From assembly GCA_024636135.1 (NCBI GenBank), contig JAGXHP010000113.1, positions 1 through 19,887 of the forward strand: DNA of 19,887 nt, given 5' to 3'. Below the pieces are notes generated by a model. The model saw only the letters and a program-made list of their open reading frames with translations. It did no database searches and was not told where the DNA came from. This DNA is from Chloroflexota bacterium (GTDB taxonomy: Bacteria; Chloroflexota; Limnocylindria; QHBO01). Positions 7,434 to 14,959 of this stretch are shown piece after piece (within the stretch, counting starts at the first letter, position 1; each line of letters starts with the position of its first letter). The position numbers and the translations under genes were made by a program.

Positions 7434-7937
7434 TCAGCGATCCAGCGCGCGGTGGAGGAACGCGGCCATCTGCTCCCGATTGATCGAGCTGCGCGGGCAG
7501 AATGACGTGCCCCCGCAGCCGCCGGTGATGCCGGCCGCCGCGAGGCGATTGATATCTGCCTCGTGATTGCTCCCGTTGTCATCGCTGAAGAAGTCGACGG
7601 TCGTCGTCGGCAGGTCGAGAGCGCGGGAGAGGAAGCTCGCCATCTGCTCCCGGGTCACGATGCCCGAGGGGCAGAACCGCCCCGGTCCGCAGCCACCGGT
7701 GATCTTCGACGCGGCGAGGCGATTGATATCGGCCTCGTGTCCGCTGGTCTCGTCATCGGTGAACAGGTCAGCGCTCGTCGTTGGCAACGTCAGACCTCGC
7801 GCGAGGAAGCTCGCCATCTGCTCGCGCGTCACGACGGACTTCGGACAGAAACGCTCTGTTGCGCATCCGGCCGTGATGCCGGTCTCCGCGAGCCAGGCGA
7901 TGTCGTACTCGAATGGCGAGCCCATCGTGTCGATGAA
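7434..7937 (-). repeat. Triple SLH block of the S8 protease
   Basis: Last 167 codons. There are three units with a 58-residue period, each with DI-x-x-LA, GIT-x-GC, a second Cys six residues on (FCP), and TREQM as the counterpart of the canonical SLH TRAE. At DNA level AGGAAGCTCGCCATCTGCTC (plus strand) occurs at 7630 and 7804. It belongs to the same sequence subgroup as the tail at 14456-14959. Confidence 0.85.
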
Positions 7938-9947
7938 CCCGGTGATTCCCGTCGTGAACGTCCAGCTCGTCGCGGCGAGCGAGTTGCCTGCGACATCCTT
8001 GATGCCGGTCGTCGTCTCCAGCCGATGCACGCGCTCGGGCGCAAGTCGGTTCACCACGGCGAGCCGTGCCTCTCGCTTCGAGGCGTCATAGTTGACGGTC
8101 ACCGGAATGACCTGTCCGCTCACCGTGTCGTGCAGCCGCAGCGTGCTGGCGGAGACCCCGGTCACTGGCTCAACGAATCGAACGATTACCGAGGGGACGC
8201 GGCTCACGTTCGTGGCTCCCGGAGCTGGGGAGCGAGAGGTGATGGTCGGGGCCACCGTGTCCACGAACGTGGGCGTAACCGTGTAGGTCTTCGTGTTCCC
8301 GTTGGCGTAGAAGTTCAGGACCCGGATCGTGACCGTGGCCCCTGCCGACACCGAGACCGAGGCGAGCTCGGTGCCACCCTCGTTCTGGCCATCGACGCGC
8401 CTCAGGAGCGCACCACTGCTGGAGTAGAGCTCGACGATCGGATCGATCGGCAGCCCGCTCCTGTTCCACGGGTAGTCTCGAGAGTCCACGACTCCGGTGA
8501 CGCGTACATCGAGCCTGCCGGCGCGAGGGGCCTGGACCGAGAACACATCGACATCGCCGGCGGGGTAGATGGATGGCCGCGTCGTCGCGCCGAGCGAGAT
8601 CGGCCGTGGCGCCGTGATTGAATTGTTCGTCTCGAAGGCATCGCCGGCCGCCGCAGTCGTTGAGCCCGCGCTGCCGCCCAACGCCCGCAGGGCGTTGACC
8701 CGGCCGCGGCCGTAGCGGATGTCATACCCGGCGTATCCGAGGTCGTCGACCGTGGAGGTGAGACGGCTCACCACCTGGGCCGGCGTGTAGCTCGGGTACC
8801 GAGCCCGGATCAGAGCGATGACGCCGGCCACGTTCGGCGTGGCGAAGCTCGTGCCGCTGATGTAGGTGTGATCGCCCCACGTGTCGTGACCGCCGTACGT
8901 GCAGACCGTGCAGTTCGTGGTCTGCACCGACGCCCCCGGCGCGCTCACGTCGACCTTGGGGCCATAGCTGGACCAGTGCGCGAACTCGTCGTTCACCTGG
9001 GTGGCGCTGACGCTCACCACGTTCGGGAAGGCGGCAGGGTAGAAGTCCTCCTGCCGACCGTTGTTGCCAGCGGCGCCGACGAGCACCACGCCCTTGTTCC
9101 AGGCGTAGTTCACGGCATCTTGAACGTACGACGAGGATGGGAATCCACCCACGCTCATGTTGATGATCGTGGCCCCGTGATCGGCAGCCCAGACGATGCC
9201 CGAGGTCAGGTCGGCGGTGTCGCCCATCCCCTCGCGATTCATGATCTTCACGGGCAGGATCTTGTCGGTCCAGCTGATCCCGGCAACGCCGTAGCCATCG
9301 TTCGGCTTGGCAGCGATGATTCCGGCGACCCACGTGCCGTGGCCGTTGTCGTCGGCGGCGTTCGAATCGTTGTTCACGAAGTCGTATCCGGCCAGGACGC
9401 GACCCGACAGGTCTGCATGGTTGGCCTGCACCCCGGTGTCGAGGACGGCGACGACGCCGTTTCCGCCCTTGGACAGCGACCACGCATCGCGGACGCGCAT
9501 TCGGTCCAGCGAGTACTGGCCGGCGGTCTTCGGATCGTTGACCGAGACGGCGGCCACGCTGCCTTCGTCGGCCAGCCGCACGACGTAGTTCGGCTCGGCG
9601 TACGCGACGGCGGGATCCGCGCGCAGCTCGGCGAGCACATCACTCACTGGCCGACCGGCGGTCGACAGGACCTCCGGAAGGCCGTCGGCCGGCGTGCCGA
9701 CCTCCGCGAGCACGGAGAGACCCCTGGCGCGAGCCACGTCCGAACCGCGGTCAGGGTCGCGCCACTTCACGACGACCTCGCCGGGAACGACCTCGCCGGC
9801 CTCCGGCGTCTTCGGGGGCTCGGGCTCGTTGGCGGCTGCAGGGATGGCTGTCGTGAGGAGAACGAGGAGGGCGAGGACCGTGGAGATGGCTCGGGACACG
9901 CGGGGTGGACTCCGGTGCAGTTCGCTGGGACGAGGTTCCATGCGCAT
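7434..9947 (-). CDS. Secreted subtilisin-family (S8) protease with PPC-like, Big_5-like and three SLH domains
   Basis: Extracellular serine protease of 837 residues from ATG 9947. ATG 9941 is equally possible; a GTG at 9995 adds 16 residues. The signal peptide has its hydrophobic core at about 20-36 and AAAN near 38-40. A propeptide follows (about 50-125, ending AYAEPNYVVRL). The S8 domain runs about 145-425 with Asp170 (VAVLDTGV), His203 (NGHGTWVAG), Asn295 (AAGNNG) and Ser367 (SGTSFATPNVAG); the triad and oxyanion residue are complete. The region 435-560 resembles a pre-peptidase C-terminal beta domain (AFETNNS, DVDVFSV). Residues 565-668 resemble a Big_5/SbsA Ig domain (SPAPGATNVS, VAGNSLAATSWTFTTG). 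Residues 671-837 are three SLH repeats, implying wall attachment. It stands between rdgB and the flippase in the same direction and may process other surface proteins. Confidence 0.92.
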   Translation of the reverse strand: MRMEPRPSELHRSPPRVSRAISTVLALLVLLTTAIPAAANEPEPPKTPEAGEVVPGEVVVKWRDPDRGSDVARARGLSVLAEVGTPADGLPEVLSTAGRPVSDVLAELRADPAVAYAEPNYVVRLADEGSVAAVSVNDPKTAGQYSLDRMRVRDAWSLSKGGNGVVAVLDTGVQANHADLSGRVLAGYDFVNNDSNAADDNGHGTWVAGIIAAKPNDGYGVAGISWTDKILPVKIMNREGMGDTADLTSGIVWAADHGATIINMSVGGFPSSSYVQDAVNYAWNKGVVLVGAAGNNGRQEDFYPAAFPNVVSVSATQVNDEFAHWSSYGPKVDVSAPGASVQTTNCTVCTYGGHDTWGDHTYISGTSFATPNVAGVIALIRARYPSYTPAQVVSRLTSTVDDLGYAGYDIRYGRGRVNALRALGGSAGSTTAAAGDAFETNNSITAPRPISLGATTRPSIYPAGDVDVFSVQAPRAGRLDVRVTGVVDSRDYPWNRSGLPIDPIVELYSSSGALLRRVDGQNEGGTELASVSVSAGATVTIRVLNFYANGNTKTYTVTPTFVDTVAPTITSRSPAPGATNVSRVPSVIVRFVEPVTGVSASTLRLHDTVSGQVIPVTVNYDASKREARLAVVNRLAPERVHRLETTTGIKDVAGNSLAATSWTFTTGITGFIDTMGSPFEYDIAWLAETGITAGCATERFCPKSVVTREQMASFLARGLTLPTTSADLFTDDETSGHEADINRLAASKITGGCGPGRFCPSGIVTREQMASFLSRALDLPTTTVDFFSDDNGSNHEADINRLAAAGITGGCGGTSFCPRSSINREQMAAFLHRALDR

Positions 9948-10055
9948 GGACCCCGCGAGGACGGCCTTACCGTAGGGCCGATCCGGAAGGATCACGACCT
10001 TACCATCGTCTCGCGGCCAGACAGGACCGATGGGCCAGCGTCACTCGAACCCGCG

Positions 10056-10646
10056 TCAGGATCCCTCGGCCACCAGCCGGGCAAGGGTCTCGTGTGCCGC
10101 CGCCACGGCACGCCCCCGGTGGCTGATCGCATCTTTCTCCGCCTCGGGAAGCTCCGCGGTGGTGACGCCGCTCGGCAGGCGGAACACCGGGTCATATCCG
10201 AAGCCGCCACTCCCTCGCGGCTCGCGCGCGATCGAGCCATCGACAACGGCCCGGAACACCTCGATGTCGACCCGCTCGCCGTCCGGCGCTGCGACGGCGA
10301 CCGCGCAGACCATCCTGGCGCGCCGATCCGCGCCTTCGCCCAGGGCCTCGAGCACCCGCTCGGCGTTGCGGCCCTGTCCCCATCGGGCACTTCGCACGCC
10401 CGGACCCCAGTCGAGCGCCGCGACCTCGATTCCGGAGTCATCGGCCAGCGCCAGGAGCCCCGAGGCGCGCGCGTAGGCCTCGGCCTTGGTCCTGGCATTT
10501 TCCTCGTAGGTCTCGTACGGCTCCTCGACCACCAACGACAGGCCGATGTCCTCGGGAGTGACGATCTCCGCATCGAGTCCGGTCAGCAGGCGCCGATATT
10601 CGCGCTGCTTTCCCGGGTTGGTGGTGGCGATGAGGAGGCGCCTCAC
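10056..10646 (-). CDS. rdgB: XTP/dITP diphosphatase (RdgB/HAM1 family)
   Basis: Cytoplasmic house-cleaning enzyme that hydrolyses non-canonical purine triphosphates (dITP, XTP) to monophosphate and pyrophosphate. It is 196 residues, normal length. Motifs are IATTNPGKQREY (6-17) for the triphosphate, YEENARTKAEAYA, the metal/catalytic LADDSGIEVAALD, GGFGYDPVFRLP and the base-recognition ISHRGRA near the C-terminus. The start is GTG 10646, overlapping the rph stop by four bases (GTGA), so translation is probably coupled. The rph-rdgB pairing is common in bacteria and supports both calls. About 108 bases separate its stop from the protease ATG 9947. Confidence 0.95.
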   Translation of the reverse strand: MRRLLIATTNPGKQREYRRLLTGLDAEIVTPEDIGLSLVVEEPYETYEENARTKAEAYARASGLLALADDSGIEVAALDWGPGVRSARWGQGRNAERVLEALGEGADRRARMVCAVAVAAPDGERVDIEVFRAVVDGSIAREPRGSGGFGYDPVFRLPSGVTTAELPEAEKDAISHRGRAVAAAHETLARLVAEGS

Positions 10647-11383
10647 TCTCCCGGCGGCGCCTCGATGGCCGAGCGTTGAATGGCGAACAGCTGGCGGATG
10701 CCCGCGGCGGCGAGGTCCACCATCTGGTCCATCTGCTGGCGGCTGAACGCCCCATGCTCGGCAGTGCCCTGGACCTCGATGAGGCGATCGTCATCGGTCA
10801 TCACCACGTTGAAGTCAACGTCGGCCGTGGAGTCCTCCGAGTAGTCGAGGTCAAGGTACGGGAGCCCCTTGACGATCCCCACGCTGACGGCAGCCACCTG
10901 TCCGGTCAGCAGGTGGGCCATGCCGTACTTGTTGAGAGCGCGGGCCAGCGCGACGTACGCGCCGGTAATGCTCGCGGTCCGGGTTCCCCCATCGGCCTGG
11001 ATGACGTCGCAGTCGAGCGTGATCGTTCGCTCGCCGAGCTTGCTCATGTCGATCACGCCACGCAGCGAGCGGCCGATGAGCCGCTGGATCTCGTGGGTCC
11101 GCCCGCCGATCTTTCCGCGCGACGCCTCGCGCTGGCTGCGCTCGGTCCCGGCCCGCGGAAGCATGCTGTACTCGGCCGTTACCCAGCCGCGACCCTTGCC
11201 CCGCATCCAGCCGGGGACACGGTCCTCGATCGTAGCCGCGCAGATCACGCGCGTATCGCCAACACGGATGAGGACCGAACCCTCGGCGAACTTCAGGTAG
11301 TCCGGAACGATCTTGACCGGCCGGAGCTGGTTCGGCACGCGGCCATCGTTGCGAGGCCCGGCGCCGGTCGGGGTGGTGGTCAT
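10643..11383 (-). CDS. rph: Ribonuclease PH
   Basis: Phosphorolytic 3'-5' exoribonuclease that trims the 3' ends of tRNA precursors in the cytoplasm, acting as a ring-shaped hexamer. It is 246 residues, typical length. Recognisable stretches are RNDGRVPNQLRPVKI (11-25), GDTRVICAATIEDRVPGW, the conserved basic region AGTERSQREASRGKIGGRT and RLIGRSLRGVIDM. These are followed by TLDCDVIQADGGTRTASITG, DLDYSEDSTADVDFNVVMT (metal-binding acids) and EVQGTAEHGAFSR. ATG 11383 is the only sensible start. A TAGAAT -10-like box lies just 10 bases upstream of it, which would give a very short or absent leader. The 59-base gap to the CAP gene holds a GC hairpin, so rph-rdgB may be its own transcription unit. 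Confidence 0.96.
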   Translation of the reverse strand: MTTTPTGAGPRNDGRVPNQLRPVKIVPDYLKFAEGSVLIRVGDTRVICAATIEDRVPGWMRGKGRGWVTAEYSMLPRAGTERSQREASRGKIGGRTHEIQRLIGRSLRGVIDMSKLGERTITLDCDVIQADGGTRTASITGAYVALARALNKYGMAHLLTGQVAAVSVGIVKGLPYLDLDYSEDSTADVDFNVVMTDDDRLIEVQGTAEHGAFSRQQMDQMVDLAAAGIRQLFAIQRSAIEAPPGE

Positions 11384-11393
11384 GTGATGGACG

Positions 11394-11399
11394 ATTCTA
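11394..11399 (-). promoter_or_regulatory. Candidate -10 box TAGAAT before rph
   Basis: TAGAAT lies 10 bases before ATG 11383. If used, the transcript would begin within a few bases of the start codon (short-leader or leaderless mRNA). The -35 is not recognisable. Confidence 0.4.
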
Positions 11400-11426
11400 C
11401 CCGGGCGGGCCGGCAGGGCGGCGGGC

Positions 11427-11443
11427 GCTCGCTGCGCGCGAGC
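11427..11443. terminator. GC hairpin at the end of the CAP-domain gene
   Basis: GCTCGC (11427-11432) pairs with GCGAGC (11438-11443) around a 5-base loop, touching the TAG stop of the CAP gene. No U tract follows. It may be a weak or factor-assisted terminator, or an mRNA end protector. Confidence 0.3.
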
Positions 11444-11946
11444 TAGGAGTCGAAGGCGCGCCGCAGGAACCCCGCCATCTGCTCCCGCGTGACGCTCGCT
11501 CCTGGGCAGAATCGACCCTGTGCGCAGCCGCCGGTGATTCCGGCCTCGGCAAGCCGGTTGATGTCCGGCTCGTGCAGCGAGCCATTGTCATCGGCGAACC
11601 AGTCGCGGCTCGCGGCGGGGAGGCGCAGTGCGCGGGCCAGGAAGCTGGCCATCTGGCCCCTGGTCACGCGGCTCTCCGGACAGTACCGACCAGCCGTGCA
11701 TCCCGCGGCAATTGATGCGGTGGCGATCCGATTGATATCGGACTCGTGCTGGGACGCGTCGTCATCTCGGAACCAATCGCGCTGCGTGGTCGCAATTCGG
11801 GTGGCGCGCGCAAGGAAGCTGGCCATCTGCTCACGGGTCACGACTCGCGTCGGGCAGAACCGGTCGCCTGAGCAGCCGCCCGTGATCCCGCCATCCGCAA
11901 GCCACTCGATGTCGTTGCGGAACTGGGAGCCGCCGATATCGATGAA
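11443..11946 (-). repeat. Triple SLH block of the CAP-domain protein
   Basis: Last 167 codons. Three units have the same 58-residue spacing and Cys pairs GC-x5-C (GCSGDRFC, GCTAGRYC, GCAQGRFC). Units 1 and 2 lead into RDWF, as in the GH18 tail. The DNA word AGGAAGCTGGCCATCTG recurs at 11639 and 11813. Confidence 0.85.
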
Positions 11947-12432
11947 CCTGGAAGCTGATGCGACGGGGGCATCACAGCCATCCACGAACACCATGACGGC
12001 GTAGTGATAGCCGTTCGATGCTCGCTGTGAACGGCCGCCGGCCTGGTCGTACGCGGCCGTGCGAAGAATCTCGCGGTGCGGTGCAGAACCGTGCCACTGA
12101 TCGATGAAGCTTGCCGCCGAGTCCGACCCGGAGTAGGCGACGATCTCGCCGAACCCTCGCCAGCACACGCCGAGATCCGAGAACCGCTGACGCAGGTAGT
12201 CGAAGTCATGCCCGAGCGCACGCGCATCGGCCATCTGCTGCGCCCGCTCGGCCGCGATCTGCGCAAGTGCTGCGGTGGTGCTGACGCGGCCGATGCCGAG
12301 CTGGGTGCGGTAGCTGGATGCCGCATCGACGAGCTGCTGGTTGTCGGCCGCGCGGATGACGGTTGGAGCCTGAAGCACGGAGACTGCCGCCACGACGGCG
12401 ACGAGGGAGAGGCGACGGAGCGTACGTAACAC
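11443..12432 (-). CDS. Secreted CAP (SCP/PR1-like) domain protein with three SLH repeats
   Basis: A 329-residue exported protein. From GTG 12432 it begins with LRTLRRLSLVAVVAAVSVL, a clean signal peptide with cleavage near IRA-AD (28-29). GAGGA lies about ten bases before this GTG; GTG 12474 is an alternative. The CAP domain covers about 31-155. It has GHDF (H75), FGEIVAY (E96) and WHGSAPHREIL (H119), matching the His-Glu-His cavity of the family, plus NGYHYAVMVFVDGC near its end. C90 and C153 could form a disulfide. Bacterial CAP proteins are mostly of unknown function; lipid or wall binding has been proposed for some. Residues 163-329 are three SLH units, so it should sit on the cell surface. 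It follows the GH18 gene with a 113-base gap. Its SLH tail is closest to the GH18 tail, pointing to a recent duplication of that segment. Confidence 0.85.
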   Translation of the reverse strand: MLRTLRRLSLVAVVAAVSVLQAPTVIRAADNQQLVDAASSYRTQLGIGRVSTTAALAQIAAERAQQMADARALGHDFDYLRQRFSDLGVCWRGFGEIVAYSGSDSAASFIDQWHGSAPHREILRTAAYDQAGGRSQRASNGYHYAVMVFVDGCDAPVASASRFIDIGGSQFRNDIEWLADGGITGGCSGDRFCPTRVVTREQMASFLARATRIATTQRDWFRDDDASQHESDINRIATASIAAGCTAGRYCPESRVTRGQMASFLARALRLPAASRDWFADDNGSLHEPDINRLAEAGITGGCAQGRFCPGASVTREQMAGFLRRAFDS

Positions 12433-12472
12433 GAAGCTGGGGTCCTCGACCGGGGTTGATGGCTGGAACTCC

Positions 12473-12478
12473 ACCCTA
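12473..12478 (-). promoter_or_regulatory. Candidate -10 box TAGGGT before the CAP gene
   Basis: TAGGGT lies 40 bases before GTG 12432. It overlaps the alternative GTG at 12474, which would then be upstream of transcription; this favours the start at 12432. Confidence 0.25.
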
Positions 12479-12545
12479 CCCAGTGGTCCCTCCGGCTGCG
12501 ATGCCCTGATGGTTCCCCGAGCACTAGGCCAATCGGGCCCTGCCC

Positions 12546-13046
12546 TCAGAGGAAGGATCGATGGAGAAAGGCGGCCATCTGATCGCGCAGGACCGGGGCC
12601 GATCCACAGAAGGCGGTCGTGGTGCACCCGCCGGTGATGCCCGCATCGGCGAGCCGGTTAATGTCGCCCTCGTAGGGGCTTCCGTTGTCATCAGCGAACC
12701 AGTCTCTGGTGGACGGGGGGAGTCGCAGGGCTCGGGCGAGGAAGCTGGCCATCTGCTGCCGTGGCACGTTCGCCGACGGGCAGAATCTACCGGTGGCACA
12801 GCCACCGGTGATGCCCGCCTCGGCCAAGCGGTTGATGTCCGCCTGGTGGGGGCTGGAGCTGTCGTCGCTGAACCAGTCCCGGGTGGCAGGCGGCAGACGC
12901 AGGGCACGGGCGAGGAAGCTGGCCATCTGCTCCCGGGTCACCGTGGCTTTCGGGCAGTACTTTTGATAGGCACAGCCCGACGTGATGCCCGCCTCCGCGA
13001 TCCACAGGATGTCGGCGCGGAATGGCGAGCCGATGATGTCTTCGAA
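12546..13046 (-). repeat. Triple SLH block of the GH18 protein
   Basis: Last 166 codons. Three units with a 58-residue period have Cys pairs GCAYQKYC, GCATGRFC and GCTTTAFC. RDWFSDD and RDWFADDNGS link the units, nearly as in the CAP protein. AGGAAGCTGGCCATCTG recurs at 12739 and 12913. Confidence 0.85.
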
Positions 13047-14393
13047 CCAGGGCCCCCGCAGGTTCGTGTCGATTGCGGACCACAGCTCGCGACGCGTCCC
13101 GTCCATCAGCAGGTGCCAGATCCCGACGCCGGCGAGCCCGTTGACATTCACGAGGTCGTACTTCGCGGTGAGCGAGGCCGCGTCGTCGTAGTAGCCCTGG
13201 ACCCACGTTCCATAGGTCGAGCTCCGGTACGCGTACCACGGCACCCGACCGATGTCGTCCCAGCGCCGTCCATGGGTCGCGGCCGCCTCGATGGCATCGG
13301 TATACCGGGGTGCCCACGTTCGTCCGAAGGTGCCCGCCGTCGCAATGCCATCGGGACAGATGCTGGCGGACTTGCACGTCAGCGAATAGCGGCCCCCGGT
13401 CTGCGTGGTCCAGGCCCGTCCGTAGTACGGCACGCCCCAGATCAGGCGCGACGCTGGCACGATCGAGAGGTAATCCGCCAGCGCGTCGCGCGAGTCAAGA
13501 ACGTGCGGGCTGTCGATGGGCGCCACGCCCCCGGCCCGCGCCGACCCGGACCAGTTGAGGTCGTAGGCCATCACCATGAGATGGTCAGCGGCACCCGGAG
13601 CGGTGAGCGCCGCGAGGTCGTATCCCGTGCTCCACCTCCCAGCGCCGGCGGTGGTTGCCACGGACAGATATGACCCCGCCCCCTGGCGCAGCAGCTCGGC
13701 CTTCACGCGGCGCACGAGGTCGGTGAAGGAAGCCTTGAGCGAGCTCGGGACGGGCTCGAAGTCGAGGTTCACCCCATCCGCGTTCCGGCTCTTCACCGTG
13801 GCGGCGATCTCCCCGGCGAGTCGCGCTCGGCTGGTGGAACTTGAGAGCAGTGTCTCCATCTGAGAGCTACTCGACCAGGCCATCATCGTGACGGTGAGCA
13901 CGACGTTGACGTCGCGTGCATGCGCGGCGCTGATCACCTGGCTCATCGCGGAGGAATTCCAGCCGGACCACCCAGTGCTGGGAGTGGCGCTCGTGCCCCG
14001 CTCGAGACTGCCATCCGACCGCGCCCCGACCGAGAAATAGGCGATCGTCGAGACCAGGGAGTAGTCCATGGCTGCCAGGTCGGAGGAGCCCAGCATCCAG
14101 TATGGGAGGTAGCCGAGCACCTCTCGACGCAGACCGTTCGGCAGGGATCCGACGGCTGCCGTCACGCTTCCCCCGCTGGCTCGTGCGCCGGGACGACCTT
14201 GTGGGACATCGCCGGGAGCGAAGACGATCTCATCAGAGGAATGCTCCGCGAGCATGTCGGCATGGACCGACGGGACGCCGGTTTCCACCGCGGCCTCGGG
14301 ATCGACCTGGTCGTCCGTGGCGACGGCTCGGCCCTGGAAAGCAACCAGGGTCAGGACGACCATGAGGCCAACGGACACGCGGCGCGGAAACAT
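12546..14393 (-). CDS. Secreted GH18 glycoside hydrolase (chitinase/spore-lytic-like) with three SLH repeats
   Basis: A 615-residue exported glycosidase. A signal peptide covers 1-25 (MFPRRVSVGLMVVLTLVAF). A low-complexity stretch follows to about 85. The GH18 barrel spans about 90-435 with EVLGYLPYWML (91-101) at its first strand. The catalytic DGxxxDxE motif is ADGVNLDFEP (205-214; D206, D211, E213), with VMAYDLNWSG and LIWGVPYYGRAW further on. GLAGVGIWHLLMDG near 425 is the last-strand Trp motif. This layout resembles the YaaH/YdhD-like GH18 branch that cuts N-acetylglucosamine polymers, including wall material, so peptidoglycan turnover or chitin use are both possible. Residues 450-615 are three SLH units; unit 3 has FCG in place of FCP. 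ATG 14393 fits the signal peptide; TAGGCT lies seven bases before it. It follows the caspase-fold-like gene by 62 bases in the same direction. Confidence 0.9.
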   Translation of the reverse strand: MFPRRVSVGLMVVLTLVAFQGRAVATDDQVDPEAAVETGVPSVHADMLAEHSSDEIVFAPGDVPQGRPGARASGGSVTAAVGSLPNGLRREVLGYLPYWMLGSSDLAAMDYSLVSTIAYFSVGARSDGSLERGTSATPSTGWSGWNSSAMSQVISAAHARDVNVVLTVTMMAWSSSSQMETLLSSSTSRARLAGEIAATVKSRNADGVNLDFEPVPSSLKASFTDLVRRVKAELLRQGAGSYLSVATTAGAGRWSTGYDLAALTAPGAADHLMVMAYDLNWSGSARAGGVAPIDSPHVLDSRDALADYLSIVPASRLIWGVPYYGRAWTTQTGGRYSLTCKSASICPDGIATAGTFGRTWAPRYTDAIEAAATHGRRWDDIGRVPWYAYRSSTYGTWVQGYYDDAASLTAKYDLVNVNGLAGVGIWHLLMDGTRRELWSAIDTNLRGPWFEDIIGSPFRADILWIAEAGITSGCAYQKYCPKATVTREQMASFLARALRLPPATRDWFSDDSSSPHQADINRLAEAGITGGCATGRFCPSANVPRQQMASFLARALRLPPSTRDWFADDNGSPYEGDINRLADAGITGGCTTTAFCGSAPVLRDQMAAFLHRSFL

Positions 14394-14400
14394 CGACGTC

Positions 14401-14406
14401 AGCCTA
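14401..14406 (-). promoter_or_regulatory. Candidate -10 box TAGGCT directly before the GH18 gene
   Basis: TAGGCT ends seven bases before ATG 14393, the spacing expected for a leaderless transcript. No Shine-Dalgarno is visible before this ATG, which fits. Confidence 0.35.
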
Positions 14407-14455
14407 GCAACAGGAGTGGAGCGGCGGGAGCGACATTCATGCGGAGTGGAAAACG

Positions 14456-14959
14456 TCAGTTCCCGAGTGCCCGATGGAGGAACGCCGCCATCTGTCCGCG
14501 CGTGACGGTGGATGCCGGACAGAAGCGACGGATGCCGCACCCGCCAGTGACGCCCGACGCCGCCAAGCGGTTGATGTCTAGCTGGTGGCGGCTGGCCGCG
14601 TCGTCATCGAAGAAGTCCGTGGCCGAGCCGGGCAGGGTCAGGCCCCGGGCCAGGAAGCTCGCCATCTGCTCGCGGGTCACGGTGTCCGTCGGGCAGAATC
14701 TCCCGGCGGCACATCCCCCAGTGATCCCCGAGGCCGCGAGGCGGTTGATGTCGGCCTGGTGAGGGCTCGCATCGTCGTCGCTGAAGTAGTCGGTGGAGGC
14801 TGCCGGCAGCTGGAGGCCCCGTGCGAGGAAGCTCGCCATCTGCTGACGGGTGACGGGTGCGTTCGGGCAGAATCGCCCGCCACCACAGCCGCCGGTGATC
14901 CCCGCCTGAGCGAGCCACATGATCGAGTCTTTGAAGCTCGAGCCGGCGATGTCGCTGAA
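14456..14959 (-). repeat. Triple SLH block of the caspase-fold-like protein
   Basis: Last 167 codons. Three units with a 58-residue period have Cys pairs GCGGGRFC, GCAAGRFC and GCGIRRFC. AGGAAGCTCGCCATCTGCT recurs at 14652 and 14826. Its linkers (TDYFSDDD, TDFFDDD) match the S8 protease subgroup. Confidence 0.85.

Noticed and set aside
10030..10085. tRNA-like words (GGTGGCCGAG and GGTTCGAGT on the minus strand)
   Set aside because: The first lies within the rdgB coding end, and the second does not close a T stem. No acceptor or anticodon arm can be built.
8868..10679. 603-codon plus-strand open frame across protease and rdgB
   Set aside because: It covers two well-supported minus-strand genes and the gap between them. 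The composition is shadow-like.
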